Shown here one piece after another: positions 1 to 6,776 of a DNA stretch of 11,114 nucleotides; positions within the stretch are counted from its first letter, which is position 1, and each line of letters begins with the position of its first letter. The notes beneath the pieces are model-generated. The model did no database searches. It was not told where the DNA came from and saw nothing but the letters and a program-made list of their open reading frames with translations. The DNA comes from Anaerolineae bacterium (GTDB lineage Bacteria > Chloroflexota > Anaerolineae > Anaerolineales > E44-bin32). The stretch lies in contig DAOVIK010000026.1 in the NCBI GenBank assembly GCA_030673735.1, forward strand, positions 1-11,114, given 5' to 3'. A program made the position numbers and the translations under genes.

Positions 1-482
1 ACCCCGAAGATCGTTCTCTCGGCGTCGTCGACCACGTCGGCGATCGAGGTCTCGGTCTCGTAAGCAAGGCGCGCCACCTGCGTGGCCGCTTGCAGCAGCC
101 GGCGCCGCGTGGCGGTGTCCTCGACGATGTGACCATAGGCTTCGGCGTGAAGCGAGGTAGGGACATTGGTGATCAGCGTGGTGAGATAGGCCGGCCCACC
201 AACTTCCTCGAGTTGTCCCCGACTCTCCAGTTCCTCCGAAACTGTCAGGATGTCGATCGGGATGCGCTTTTCGTTGAGGGCGTTGAATGCTTCCCAGATC
301 CAGCGATTGCGATGCAGGTAATAGTCGTCTGCGGAAAGGAAATGTGCAACGTCGTAGTAGACTTCGGGGTTGAGCAACACTGATCCCAGTACAGCTTCTT
401 CGGCTTCACGATTATGGGGAAGGACCTGTACCTCAGAGGAAGACCTCGCTGGCGGGGTTGGGGGAGGAACAGAATCGTTCAT
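1..482 (-). CDS. dnaB: Replicative DNA helicase DnaB, N-terminal part (cut by the window edge)
   Basis: The visible 160 codons are the start of the hexameric helicase that unwinds DNA at the replication fork and recruits primase. After a Pro/Ser-rich tail of about 20 residues comes the DnaB N-terminal domain: HNREAEEAVLGSVLLNPEVY, then DDYYLHRNRWIWEAFNAL, then SRGQLEEVGGPAYLTTL, NVPTSLHAEAYGHIV and RRRLLQAATQVARLAYE. These match the helical-collar domain that precedes the linker and RecA-type motor. The motor domain with its Walker motifs lies beyond the left edge, so activity cannot be judged. The ATG at 482 is preceded by GGTGG about 6 nt upstream and gives the usual N-terminal length. It lies 114 bp downstream of the DUF151 gene on the same strand and is probably co-transcribed with it. 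The identification is sequence-pattern based and strong. Confidence 0.93.
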   Translation of the reverse strand, partial: MNDSVPPPTPPARSSSEVQVLPHNREAEEAVLGSVLLNPEVYYDVAHFLSADDYYLHRNRWIWEAFNALNEKRIPIDILTVSEELESRGQLEEVGGPAYLTTLITNVPTSLHAEAYGHIVEDTATRRRLLQAATQVARLAYETETSIADVVDDAERTIFG

Positions 483-496
483 AGTTGCCCACCGTA

Positions 497-511
497 TTGG
501 CGTAATGCCAA
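497..511. promoter_or_regulatory. 15-bp palindrome upstream of dnaB
   Basis: TTGGC-N5-GCCAA is a perfect 5-bp inverted repeat with a 5-nt centre. It sits 15-29 bp upstream of the dnaB start codon. It could be a protein-binding site controlling dnaB, or chance; no family of regulator is indicated. Confidence 0.2.
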
Positions 512-521
512 GTGTTGAAGT

Positions 522-544
522 CGGGAGGCGTGTCATGCCTCCCG
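522..544 (-). other. Hairpin between the DUF151 gene and dnaB
   Basis: An 8-bp perfect GC-rich stem (CGGGAGGC with GCCTCCCG) closes a 7-nt loop. No T-run follows on either strand, so it does not look like a standard intrinsic terminator. In the minus-strand transcript it would lie between the DUF151 stop and the dnaB start. It may act as an attenuator, a processing site or an mRNA stabiliser that uncouples the levels of the two genes. Confidence 0.45.
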
Positions 545-596
545 CGGATTGTGGATGCGGTCTTAAACAGGTGATGGTGTAAATGCCGGACGGCTG

Positions 597-1124
597 CTAT
601 CCGTCTTCCGGTTCCCCGTCCGTGGGATTGGTGTCCTCGATATCCAGCGTTTCTACAAAGTCCTTGAAAACCTCGAGGCGCTTGCTCTCGTCTTCGTCGA
701 CCAATTCTCCGCCGTCGACGCCCTCCTGAGGTACGGTTGCCGCCTCGTCCATCACGCTTTCATCGACATAGACCGGCACTTTCACGCGCACGGCAAGCGC
801 TAGCGCGTCCGATGGGCGTGAATCGATGCCGATCTCGCGACCGTTCACGCTCAGCATGATGCGGGCATAGAAGACATTCTCACGCAGCTCGATGATGTTG
901 ACACTCACCACTTCTGCCTCAAGCGCCTTGAGCACATTGCGCAGAAGATCGTGCGTCAGTGGTCGAGCTACTTCCATCTGCTGCAGGCTAACGGTGATCG
1001 CTTCCGCTTCGTAGGGGCCAATCCAGATGGGCAGGAAGCGCTCTGAATCCACTTCCTTCAGGATCACGATCCGGTGCTGAGACATCAAGCTCACCCGGAT
1101 GCTGTCGATTTCGACCTCTACCAT
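597..1124 (-). CDS. DUF151 / bifunctional nuclease domain protein
   Basis: A 175-residue protein of the DUF151 (bifunctional nuclease, BFN) family. The signature blocks are all present: LPIWIGPYEAEAI at about 31-43, RPLTHDL at about 54-60, FYARI at about 85-89, and IDSRPSDALALAVR at about 100-113. The last 45 residues are acidic (DEDESKRLEVF onward), a common tail in this family. The plant homologue has RNase and DNase activity and a Thermotoga structure is known, but the bacterial role is unsettled. I chose the ATG at 1124 because AGGAGG lies 7 nt upstream and the family begins with an MVEVEI-like strand; the reading frame stays open further upstream, but that extension crosses the promoter and lacks family similarity. 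It is the first gene of a probable unit with dnaB. Confidence 0.9.
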   Translation of the reverse strand: MVEVEIDSIRVSLMSQHRIVILKEVDSERFLPIWIGPYEAEAITVSLQQMEVARPLTHDLLRNVLKALEAEVVSVNIIELRENVFYARIMLSVNGREIGIDSRPSDALALAVRVKVPVYVDESVMDEAATVPQEGVDGGELVDEDESKRLEVFKDFVETLDIEDTNPTDGEPEDG

Positions 1125-1131
1125 CACCAAG

Positions 1132-1137
1132 CCTCCT
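1132..1137 (-). promoter_or_regulatory. Shine-Dalgarno site deciding the DUF151 start
   Basis: AGGAGG on the minus strand, 7 nt before the ATG at 1124. It supports this start over an in-frame GTG one codon earlier and over the longer upstream extension. Confidence 0.8.
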
Positions 1138-1165
1138 GCCTGGTTGAGATTCCTGCAGTGGTGGC

Positions 1166-1194
1166 ATTCTAACACACGCAATCTACGCATGCAA
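1166..1194 (-). promoter_or_regulatory. Sigma70-type promoter for DUF151-dnaB
   Basis: On the minus strand: -35 TTGCAT (1189-1194), a 17-nt spacer, and -10 TAGAAT (1166-1171) preceded by TGT, an extended -10. Five of six bases match consensus at the -10, four at the -35. A transcript would begin near 1159 and carry a leader of about 35 nt containing the AGGAGG site. Confidence 0.7.
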
Positions 1195-1202
1195 TAAATT
1201 GC
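1191..1202. promoter_or_regulatory. 12-bp palindrome between divergent promoters (candidate operator)
   Basis: GCAATAAATTGC has perfect 5-bp arms around AA. It overlaps the -35 box of the leftward promoter (1189-1194) and that of the rightward promoter (1199-1204), so a bound protein could control both units. The binding protein is unknown. Confidence 0.35.
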
Positions 1203-1228
1203 CCGCGGTGACGCATTGCTGATATCAT
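1199..1228 (+). promoter_or_regulatory. Sigma70-type promoter for the acyl-CoA synthetase
   Basis: -35 TTGCCC (1199-1204), an 18-nt spacer, and -10 TATCAT (1223-1228) preceded by TGA, an extended -10. The predicted start is near 1235, giving a leader of about 50 nt to the GTG at 1286. The -10 matches consensus at five of six positions; the -35 is weaker. Confidence 0.55.
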
Positions 1229-1285
1229 TCTTGCATTCACTTCGAGGATCCGGGTGAGAAATTCGCGGGTTTGGAGAAGAGCATC

Positions 1286-3403
1286 GTGCTAGACGCACTC
1301 CTTGTTCCACGTGGCGTGGTGGTGATCGGCGCATCAAGGCATCCTACCAAGCTGGGCTATGGTGTGGCTCGCAATCTTGTCGTTTCTGCTTATCAGGGAG
1401 CGCTGCATTTCGTCAATCCTCATGGGGGGATACTATTCGATCGCCCCGTCTATCCGGATCTTGCCAGTGTTCCAGATCCGGTCGATTTGGCGGTGATCAT
1501 CATTCCCGCCAAGGCGGTTCCTCAAGCTCTCGAGGATTGCGGGCAGCGAGGCATACACGCCGCAATCATCGGGTCCGGTGGCTTTAGGGAGGTCGGGCCG
1601 GACGGAGCGGCTTTAGAGGAAGAGTGCTTGCGCATCGCACGGAAGCATGACATCCGCGTCGTCGGCCCCAACTGCATCGGTTATCTAGACACGCACATGC
1701 CTATCGATACCACGTTTCTTCCGTTGCCAGGGCCAACCGCAGGGGATGTTGCGTTTCTCTCTCACTCAGGAGCGATCTGCGAGGCGGTCATCGACTGGGC
1801 ACGCGGACAAGGATTCGGGCTCTCACGATTGGTCAGTTTGGGCAACCAAATGGACCTGACCGAATCGGATCTCTTGCCAGCGATTGCCGATGATCCGAAT
1901 ACAAAGGTTGTAGCTATGTACCTGGAAGGCGTGCGTGATGGAGAGCAGTTCATTGAGCGCGCTCGCCAGGTGACGCCCGTAAAGCCGGTCGTGGCTATCA
2001 AGGTGGGGCGCACAGATCTTGGTCGTCAGGCTGTGGCTTCGCACACAGGAGCTCTGGCCGGCGAGGACGTGGCTTACGAAGCTGCCTTCTATCGCGCCGG
2101 GGTGATCCGCGCCGAATCCAGCGAGGAGATGTTCGACTGGGCCCGGGCGCTTGCGTGGTGCCCCCTTCCCGAAGGACGACGCATGGCCGTGCTCACCAAC
2201 GCTGGAGGACCCGGGGCCATTGCCGGCGATGCGCTCGAAGCCAACAAGCTTCTGAGCGCGCAGTTTTCACAGAAGACGAAGGACCGCCTGGCCGAGATCC
2301 TTCCTGCGGCCGCTAGTTTGCGCAATCCTGTTGACATGCTCGCTGGGGCGGGTCCCATGGAGTACGCCGAGTGCCTCGACGCGCTGCTCGATGATGATGG
2401 CGTCGATGGGGTGATGATCATCATCGCACCTCCGCCGATGACCACTGCTGCCGAGGTGGCGGGAGCGATCGTGCCTCGCATCCGCTATACGACCAAGCCG
2501 GTCGTGGTGGCCTTGATGGGCGATGAGCTTGTCGTGCATGCGGCGCGGTTGTTTCGCCAATCACGCGTTCCAGATTATCGTTTCCCTGAGCGCGCGACTT
2601 CCGCTTTGCGTGTGCTGGCAGATCGAAACGAACAGCTTAAGCAGCCGAAAGAGAAGCCTCTTGAACTGAAAGGCATTCGCACAAAGGATGCGCTGGAAGC
2701 GCTGAAGGACGCCGCAGTGGGATCAGGCGGTTTCGTGGAGGCGAGCGTTGCAGCAAGGGTCGTGGGCGCCTATGGCATCGATGTTGTGGCAGCGGAGATC
2801 GCCGGTTCACCAAAGGAAGCATCTGATGCCGCGGCGAAGCTGGGATTCCCAGTTGCCCTGAAAGTCGTATCGCCCGATTTGCCGCATAAATCAGACGTTG
2901 GCGGATTGCTCCTCGATTTGCAAGACCAGCAAGCCGTAGAGCAGGGCTACCGCCAGGTTACCGAACGGCCCAAAGAGACTCATCCGCAGGCTCGGATCGC
3001 GGGCGCGCTTGTCCAGCCCATGGTGGAATCAGGGCAAGAGGTCATCGTCGGCGTGGTTCGCGATGATCAGTTCGGGCCGCTGGTGATGTTCGGATTGGGT
3101 GGCGTGGAGGTTGAGGGCTTGGGTGACGTCGCTTTTGGCCTGGCCCCACTGAACCGCCGCGAGGCCGAACGCCTGCTGCAGGAGACATGGGCAGGAAGAC
3201 GCCTTGAAGGCTACCGCGATCTTCCGGCGTCGGATCGCGAAGCTGTCGTGCAAGCCATCCTGCGCATAAGCCAACTAGCGCAAGATCTTCCCCAAGTTGA
3301 CGAGGTGGAGATCAATCCGCTGCGCGTTCTTCAAAAAGGGAAGGGAGCCGTCGCGCTTGATGTGCGACTCAGATTGAACGGGGAGGAAGCCGCGGGGACC
3401 TAG
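1286..3403 (+). CDS. ADP-forming acetate/acyl-CoA synthetase, fused alpha-beta subunits
   Basis: A 705-residue acyl-CoA synthetase (NDP-forming) that interconverts acyl-CoA + ADP + Pi with free acid + ATP + CoA by substrate-level phosphorylation in the cytoplasm. Domains in order: CoA-binding Rossmann domain (about 5-130, with VVVIGAS and VGPNCIGYLDT), ligase domain (about 145-300), a second ligase-like segment (about 300-450), and a C-terminal ATP-grasp domain (about 480-700). Two histidines known to carry phosphate in archaeal ACD enzymes are kept: H253 in SHTGALAGED and H534 in HKSDVGG. The end has the ATP-grasp block VEINPLRVL. I chose the GTG at 1286: the family begins LDALF/LxPxxVAVIGAS, matched here by VLDALLVPRGVVVIGAS, and GGAGAAG lies 6-7 nt upstream. 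A TTG at 1271 would add five residues. Substrate (acetate, propionate, branched or aryl acids) cannot be told from sequence. Confidence 0.9.
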   Translation: MLDALLVPRGVVVIGASRHPTKLGYGVARNLVVSAYQGALHFVNPHGGILFDRPVYPDLASVPDPVDLAVIIIPAKAVPQALEDCGQRGIHAAIIGSGGFREVGPDGAALEEECLRIARKHDIRVVGPNCIGYLDTHMPIDTTFLPLPGPTAGDVAFLSHSGAICEAVIDWARGQGFGLSRLVSLGNQMDLTESDLLPAIADDPNTKVVAMYLEGVRDGEQFIERARQVTPVKPVVAIKVGRTDLGRQAVASHTGALAGEDVAYEAAFYRAGVIRAESSEEMFDWARALAWCPLPEGRRMAVLTNAGGPGAIAGDALEANKLLSAQFSQKTKDRLAEILPAAASLRNPVDMLAGAGPMEYAECLDALLDDDGVDGVMIIIAPPPMTTAAEVAGAIVPRIRYTTKPVVVALMGDELVVHAARLFRQSRVPDYRFPERATSALRVLADRNEQLKQPKEKPLELKGIRTKDALEALKDAAVGSGGFVEASVAARVVGAYGIDVVAAEIAGSPKEASDAAAKLGFPVALKVVSPDLPHKSDVGGLLLDLQDQQAVEQGYRQVTERPKETHPQARIAGALVQPMVESGQEVIVGVVRDDQFGPLVMFGLGGVEVEGLGDVAFGLAPLNRREAERLLQETWAGRRLEGYRDLPASDREAVVQAILRISQLAQDLPQVDEVEINPLRVLQKGKGAVALDVRLRLNGEEAAGT

Positions 3404-3418
3404 TGAGCTTGTAGCAAC

Positions 3419-4330
3419 TTACATCAGCGAGGCGATCTCGGCAGCCACGCGGGCATTATTGCGAAGCAGAGCAATATTGGCCTTAAGCGTGGCGCCGTTG
3501 GTTTCTTCTCCCAACCGTTCCAGCACGAAGGGGGTAAGGGCTGGGCCGCTCACACCGGCCGCAACTGCCTCATCTTCTACTTCTCTTATAAAGGCCTGCA
3601 TCTGGTCCCATGGAATGGATGCTTCCGGCGGGCAGGGCACGCAGATCAGGGCGCCAGTTTGCAGGCCCAAATCCCAATGCGCTTTCAGGAGATCCACGAC
3701 CTCTTGCGCTTGATCGGCTCTTGCACTCACGCCCAGCCCACTGCCCGGGCTGAAGAAGGCGGGGAACTCAGCGGTTTGGTATCCGATCACCGGGATCCCC
3801 GCGGTTTCGAGCCATTCGAGCGTGCGTGGCAGATCGAGAAACGCCTTGGCGCCCGAGCACACGACTGCCACCGGCCATCGCGCCAGCGCTGGAAGATCCG
3901 CCGAGATGTCCCCCTCCTTGCCGCGATGCATGCCGCCAATACCGCCGGTAGCAAACACACGCACGCCCGCGGCATGCGCCACGAATATCGTGGCCGCAAC
4001 CGTAGTTCCGCCGCTCATCTTTTGGGAAATCATCGATCCGAAATCCCGGAGGCTTACCTTTCGTGTCTCGCTGGATTCTCCAAGGCGGGCCAATTCATCG
4101 GAATCGATGCCCAGATGAATACGGCCTTCGAGCACAGCCGCGATGGCTGGAGTTGCCCCAGCTTCACGCACCTCGGACTGCATGTCCATTGCCGTCTCGA
4201 TGTTGATTGGTTTGGGCAAGCCGTGAGTGATGACCGCCGATTCCAAGGCGACGACCGGAAGATTCACGGCCAGCGCGGTTTGCACTTCCGAATGGATCTC
4301 GAGCCATCTGGGAGCGTCCTTAGGGTTCAT
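3419..4330 (-). CDS. psuG: Pseudouridine-5'-phosphate glycosidase
   Basis: A 303-residue PsuG. It cleaves the C-glycosidic bond of pseudouridine 5'-phosphate to give uracil and ribose 5-phosphate, using a metal ion and a lysine Schiff base. Motifs align throughout with the E. coli enzyme: VVALESAVITHGLP with E30 (E. coli E31), GATPAIAAVLEG, K91 in KVSLRDF, GGTTVAAT, FATGGIGGMHRG, DISADL (141-146, metal region), and VVCSGAKAFLDLP with K162 at the position of the E. coli Schiff-base lysine K166. YQTAEFPAFF and LKANIALLRNN complete the family pattern. The ATG at 4330 gives an N-terminus one residue shorter before the catalytic Glu than E. coli; an in-frame TTG at 4372, with GGAAG about 9 nt upstream, would add 14 residues and cannot be excluded. 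It is the last gene of the operon, after psuK. Its stop lies 15 bp from that of the convergent synthetase gene. Confidence 0.95.
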   Translation of the reverse strand: MNPKDAPRWLEIHSEVQTALAVNLPVVALESAVITHGLPKPINIETAMDMQSEVREAGATPAIAAVLEGRIHLGIDSDELARLGESSETRKVSLRDFGSMISQKMSGGTTVAATIFVAHAAGVRVFATGGIGGMHRGKEGDISADLPALARWPVAVVCSGAKAFLDLPRTLEWLETAGIPVIGYQTAEFPAFFSPGSGLGVSARADQAQEVVDLLKAHWDLGLQTGALICVPCPPEASIPWDQMQAFIREVEDEAVAAGVSGPALTPFVLERLGEETNGATLKANIALLRNNARVAAEIASLM

Positions 4331-4386
4331 GAGAGCTGGTCGCACCTCGTAGTTGTCAGGAAAGCCATGCAAACGGAAGCTTCTTC

Positions 4387-5331
4387 CTAACGCAATTGAT
4401 CGTAAAGCAATTCGAGCGATAGGTCGGGAACCACGCTGCCTGTCGTGCGCAGGGTCAGGGTGGCGGCTGATACCCCTAAACGCACCGCTTCATCAAGTGG
4501 GATTTCGTTGAGCAGGGCAAAAATCAGCGCCGCGGTGAGGGCATCACCGGCGCCGGTCGGATCGATGATCTCGGTCTGCACGGCGGGAACATGCCCGCTG
4601 CTGTCGGCGGTGGCGTAACCAACGCCAAATTCGGCCATGGTGATGATGGCGATATCAACACCCTCGGCCACGAGGTGGCGTGCGGCGTCGATGGCTTGAT
4701 TTCGGTCGGCATGCGGCACCGGGTGCGGGCAAAGCGCCTCGGCCTCGGCTTCGTTGGGCGTGATCAGCCACAGATCAGCCAAATGTGGCTCCAAGCGCTT
4801 CGCCAGACTCACCGAGGTCGGATCGGCGCCAATGGGTACCCCCGCCCGGCTTGCCAGCGAGACCGCTGCTGCCAGGGATTTTGGCGGGAGATTGGCATCC
4901 AATACGACTGCTGCCGCACCCTTGAACAGCGACCGGTGCTCTCGCAATAACTGTGGCGTGATAGCCTCGATGGCGCTCATGTCATCGAGAGCGAAATGCA
5001 GTGCGCCCTGATCGTCAAGCGCGGCCAAATAGGCGCCAGTCTGCATATCTTCACTGACAATGGCGTATTCGGTCACAATGCCGGCGTTGGAGGCATGGTC
5101 CAGCAGTTGATGGCCGGCTTCATCCTCCCCCACGGCCGTTATCAGTACGGTTTCGGTGCCCAAGCGGACAAGGTTCTCGGCGATGTTGCGCGCCACGCCA
5201 CCGTAGCACATTCGAACCTGGCCCGGATTGGAAGTGCCGCTTTGAAGTGAGGTGGAGGCACGGCCAATGATGTCCGTCCCGGCGGCACCGATCACCAGCA
5301 CGTGACCGTCCCAAGAAGGAAGTGAACTCAA
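4387..5331 (-). CDS. psuK: PfkB-family pseudouridine kinase
   Basis: A 314-residue ribokinase/PfkB-fold kinase, most likely phosphorylating pseudouridine at the 5' position with ATP. Seen: the N-terminal PfkB strand HVLVIGAAGTDIIG (10-23), NPGQVRMCYGGVARNIAENL (35-54), typical of the nucleoside/pseudouridine branch, LITPNEAEAE in the middle, and the ATP-binding/catalytic DPTGAGD (257-263) with D263 as the expected base. Length is normal. The specific call as PsuK rather than another sugar kinase rests on the GGVxRNIAENL signature and on psuG lying directly downstream. The start is a TTG at 5331, chosen because a full AGGAGG is centred 9-14 nt upstream; that site overlaps the stop codon of the preceding gene, implying translational coupling. 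No membrane segment is seen. Family is certain, substrate likely. Confidence 0.88.
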   Translation of the reverse strand: MSSLPSWDGHVLVIGAAGTDIIGRASTSLQSGTSNPGQVRMCYGGVARNIAENLVRLGTETVLITAVGEDEAGHQLLDHASNAGIVTEYAIVSEDMQTGAYLAALDDQGALHFALDDMSAIEAITPQLLREHRSLFKGAAAVVLDANLPPKSLAAAVSLASRAGVPIGADPTSVSLAKRLEPHLADLWLITPNEAEAEALCPHPVPHADRNQAIDAARHLVAEGVDIAIITMAEFGVGYATADSSGHVPAVQTEIIDPTGAGDALTAALIFALLNEIPLDEAVRLGVSAATLTLRTTGSVVPDLSLELLYDQLR

Positions 5332-5340
5332 GTTGGAATT

Positions 5341-5347
5341 CCTCCTA
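5341..5347 (-). promoter_or_regulatory. Shine-Dalgarno site overlapping the upstream stop codon
   Basis: On the minus strand TAGGAGG contains both the TAG stop of the SPFH-like gene (5345-5347) and the AGGAGG ribosome site (5341-5346) for the TTG start at 5331, 9 nt away. It justifies the non-ATG start and suggests that ribosomes ending one gene begin the next. Confidence 0.75.
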
Positions 5348-6763
5348 GAGGCTTTCGGGCTTGACCAGTGTCCTGACGTGCTCTACCGCGGCTTGGAAAT
5401 CCAAAGGAATCTGTGCTTGGGGGCTGCTGGCCAGGCTGCGGTGCATATCCTGCAGGTGGCGTAGGAAGCCAGCCGCAAGAAGCAGCCAACAACGTGTGGG
5501 GTAATCGCCTTCTTCGCTCTCCCATATTCCGACGAACTCGCGGAAGACACGACCGGTGTAGGCTTGATGGGCAAAACTGCGTTGACGTTGTAGATACTCT
5601 GGGTTGCGATAAAGCCGAGCCCTTTGCATATCACGCCAAGTGGTGACGATGGTCTCGCCTGGCCCAGCTTCGAGTGGAGATGGAGATGGGGGATCGCGAA
5701 CTTCCCATGTTCCCACGCCAACCCATGCCACCTCCCATCCACGCTCCTGGAGCCGCTGGCGTGTATCTGAGGTGTGGAATCGGTCCGTTAATTGGCGACG
5801 TGGAATGTGGATCGTCTGCGCCCTGACATCACGCGCCGCTTGGCTTCCTTCCTCAAGCATGACACGAGGTTGCAAGGCAAGGAACTCCTCGATGGTAAGG
5901 CCGGCGACGAACGTGCGAATCTCGTTGCTAACGAGATCAGCCAGCACTTCGGACCTTTCGCGCGGTCCATTGGTGGTCACTGCCCTGCCGTATACCAGAT
6001 GTCGAACCGCATTCTCGTCGTAGGGATAGGGCGACTGGAGATTGCGAGTGAGATCCGCTACATAGACCCGGAACATCATCTGAGCGTCGCGGGCGTACAC
6101 CTCGATGCCGTCGCGCGTAACCGCACGCACCTCATCGACCTTGCCCAGTTGATCGCGCAGGTCGACGACGTCTCGCAAGCGCTCAAATCCCTGGATGAAG
6201 CGTGACTTGGCGGGACCGTAAATGCGAGGGAAGCCATCGGTGGTCTCGGAAACCGCAGCAAATCCCAAATGAACTGTGAGGAGACCGGGACCACCAATGC
6301 GAACCAGTGGATGTGTGTTGTCCAACGAGTTTGGTTCACCATTGGACACTTCCATGGAGTAGTAGCCTAAACCGAAGATGGAGGAAGCCAGGTATCGGGA
6401 AGCTCTTGAGGAGGGTTGAAGCTCAACCAGGTCGGCAAGATAATGGGTCGCTACCTGGAGTCCAAGATAGAGGCCGGCAAGCACGGGGAGAACATGCACG
6501 ATCACGGGCGGTGCGAAAAGCGACCTTGCGAAATCCAGCAGGACATCGATGGGGAAGGGAAGAGTGGTATTTCCGATCAAGGAGGTACTTGCTGGGAGTT
6601 CGATCAGGAGGGCCAGAACAAGCCAGTAGAGCAGGACAATGCCGCCGATCACGATCAGCCTTCGATTCGCACCTGCTGCGTCACGCGCCAGAAAGCTGGA
6701 TAACGCATTGCGAAGCCAGGCTTGAGAACGATCATTGGGGAACCGTGCCGGGCGTTCTTGCAT
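5345..6763 (-). CDS. SPFH/band-7-like membrane protein (second of a pair)
   Basis: A 472-residue protein with no enzyme motif that I recognise. Two hydrophobic segments lie near the N-terminus: about 36-54 (LIVIGGIVLLYWLVLALLI) and about 86-106 (PVIVHVLPVLAGLYLGLQVA), joined by a loop of about 30 residues. The rest is soluble. Residues from about 150 to 260 have the flavour of an SPFH (stomatin/prohibitin/flotillin) domain: a PLVRIGGPGLLTVHLG strand, later DVVDLRDQ and VRAVTRDGIEVYARDAQMMF, like the band-7 pattern in which a DLR stretch is followed by TxDGIxV. The C-terminal 150 residues, rich in Arg, Gln and Trp, are unassigned. The ATG at 6763 is 13 nt after the stop of the preceding SPFH-like gene, with AGGGAAAG just upstream. 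The weak similarity makes the SPFH call tentative; the paired arrangement with the neighbour supports it. Confidence 0.68.
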   Translation of the reverse strand: MQERPARFPNDRSQAWLRNALSSFLARDAAGANRRLIVIGGIVLLYWLVLALLIELPASTSLIGNTTLPFPIDVLLDFARSLFAPPVIVHVLPVLAGLYLGLQVATHYLADLVELQPSSRASRYLASSIFGLGYYSMEVSNGEPNSLDNTHPLVRIGGPGLLTVHLGFAAVSETTDGFPRIYGPAKSRFIQGFERLRDVVDLRDQLGKVDEVRAVTRDGIEVYARDAQMMFRVYVADLTRNLQSPYPYDENAVRHLVYGRAVTTNGPRERSEVLADLVSNEIRTFVAGLTIEEFLALQPRVMLEEGSQAARDVRAQTIHIPRRQLTDRFHTSDTRQRLQERGWEVAWVGVGTWEVRDPPSPSPLEAGPGETIVTTWRDMQRARLYRNPEYLQRQRSFAHQAYTGRVFREFVGIWESEEGDYPTRCWLLLAAGFLRHLQDMHRSLASSPQAQIPLDFQAAVEHVRTLVKPESL

Positions 6764-6776
6764 CCGATTGCTTTCC

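Noticed and set aside
497..511. TTGGC-N5-GCCAA as a nuclear factor I site
   Set aside because: It matches the eukaryotic consensus by coincidence; the DNA is bacterial.
1125..1337. 71-residue N-terminal extension of the DUF151 protein
   Set aside because: It would cross both promoters and the start of the synthetase gene, and the AGGAGG at 1132-1137 points to the ATG at 1124.
4331..4372. TTG at 4372 as the start of psuG
   Set aside because: It has a weak GGAAG site, but alignment with E. coli PsuG fits the ATG at 4330 almost exactly. Kept only as an alternative.
3659..4390. 243-residue ORF on the plus strand opposite psuG
   Set aside because: It is the shadow of a well-supported gene and has no domain pattern of its own.
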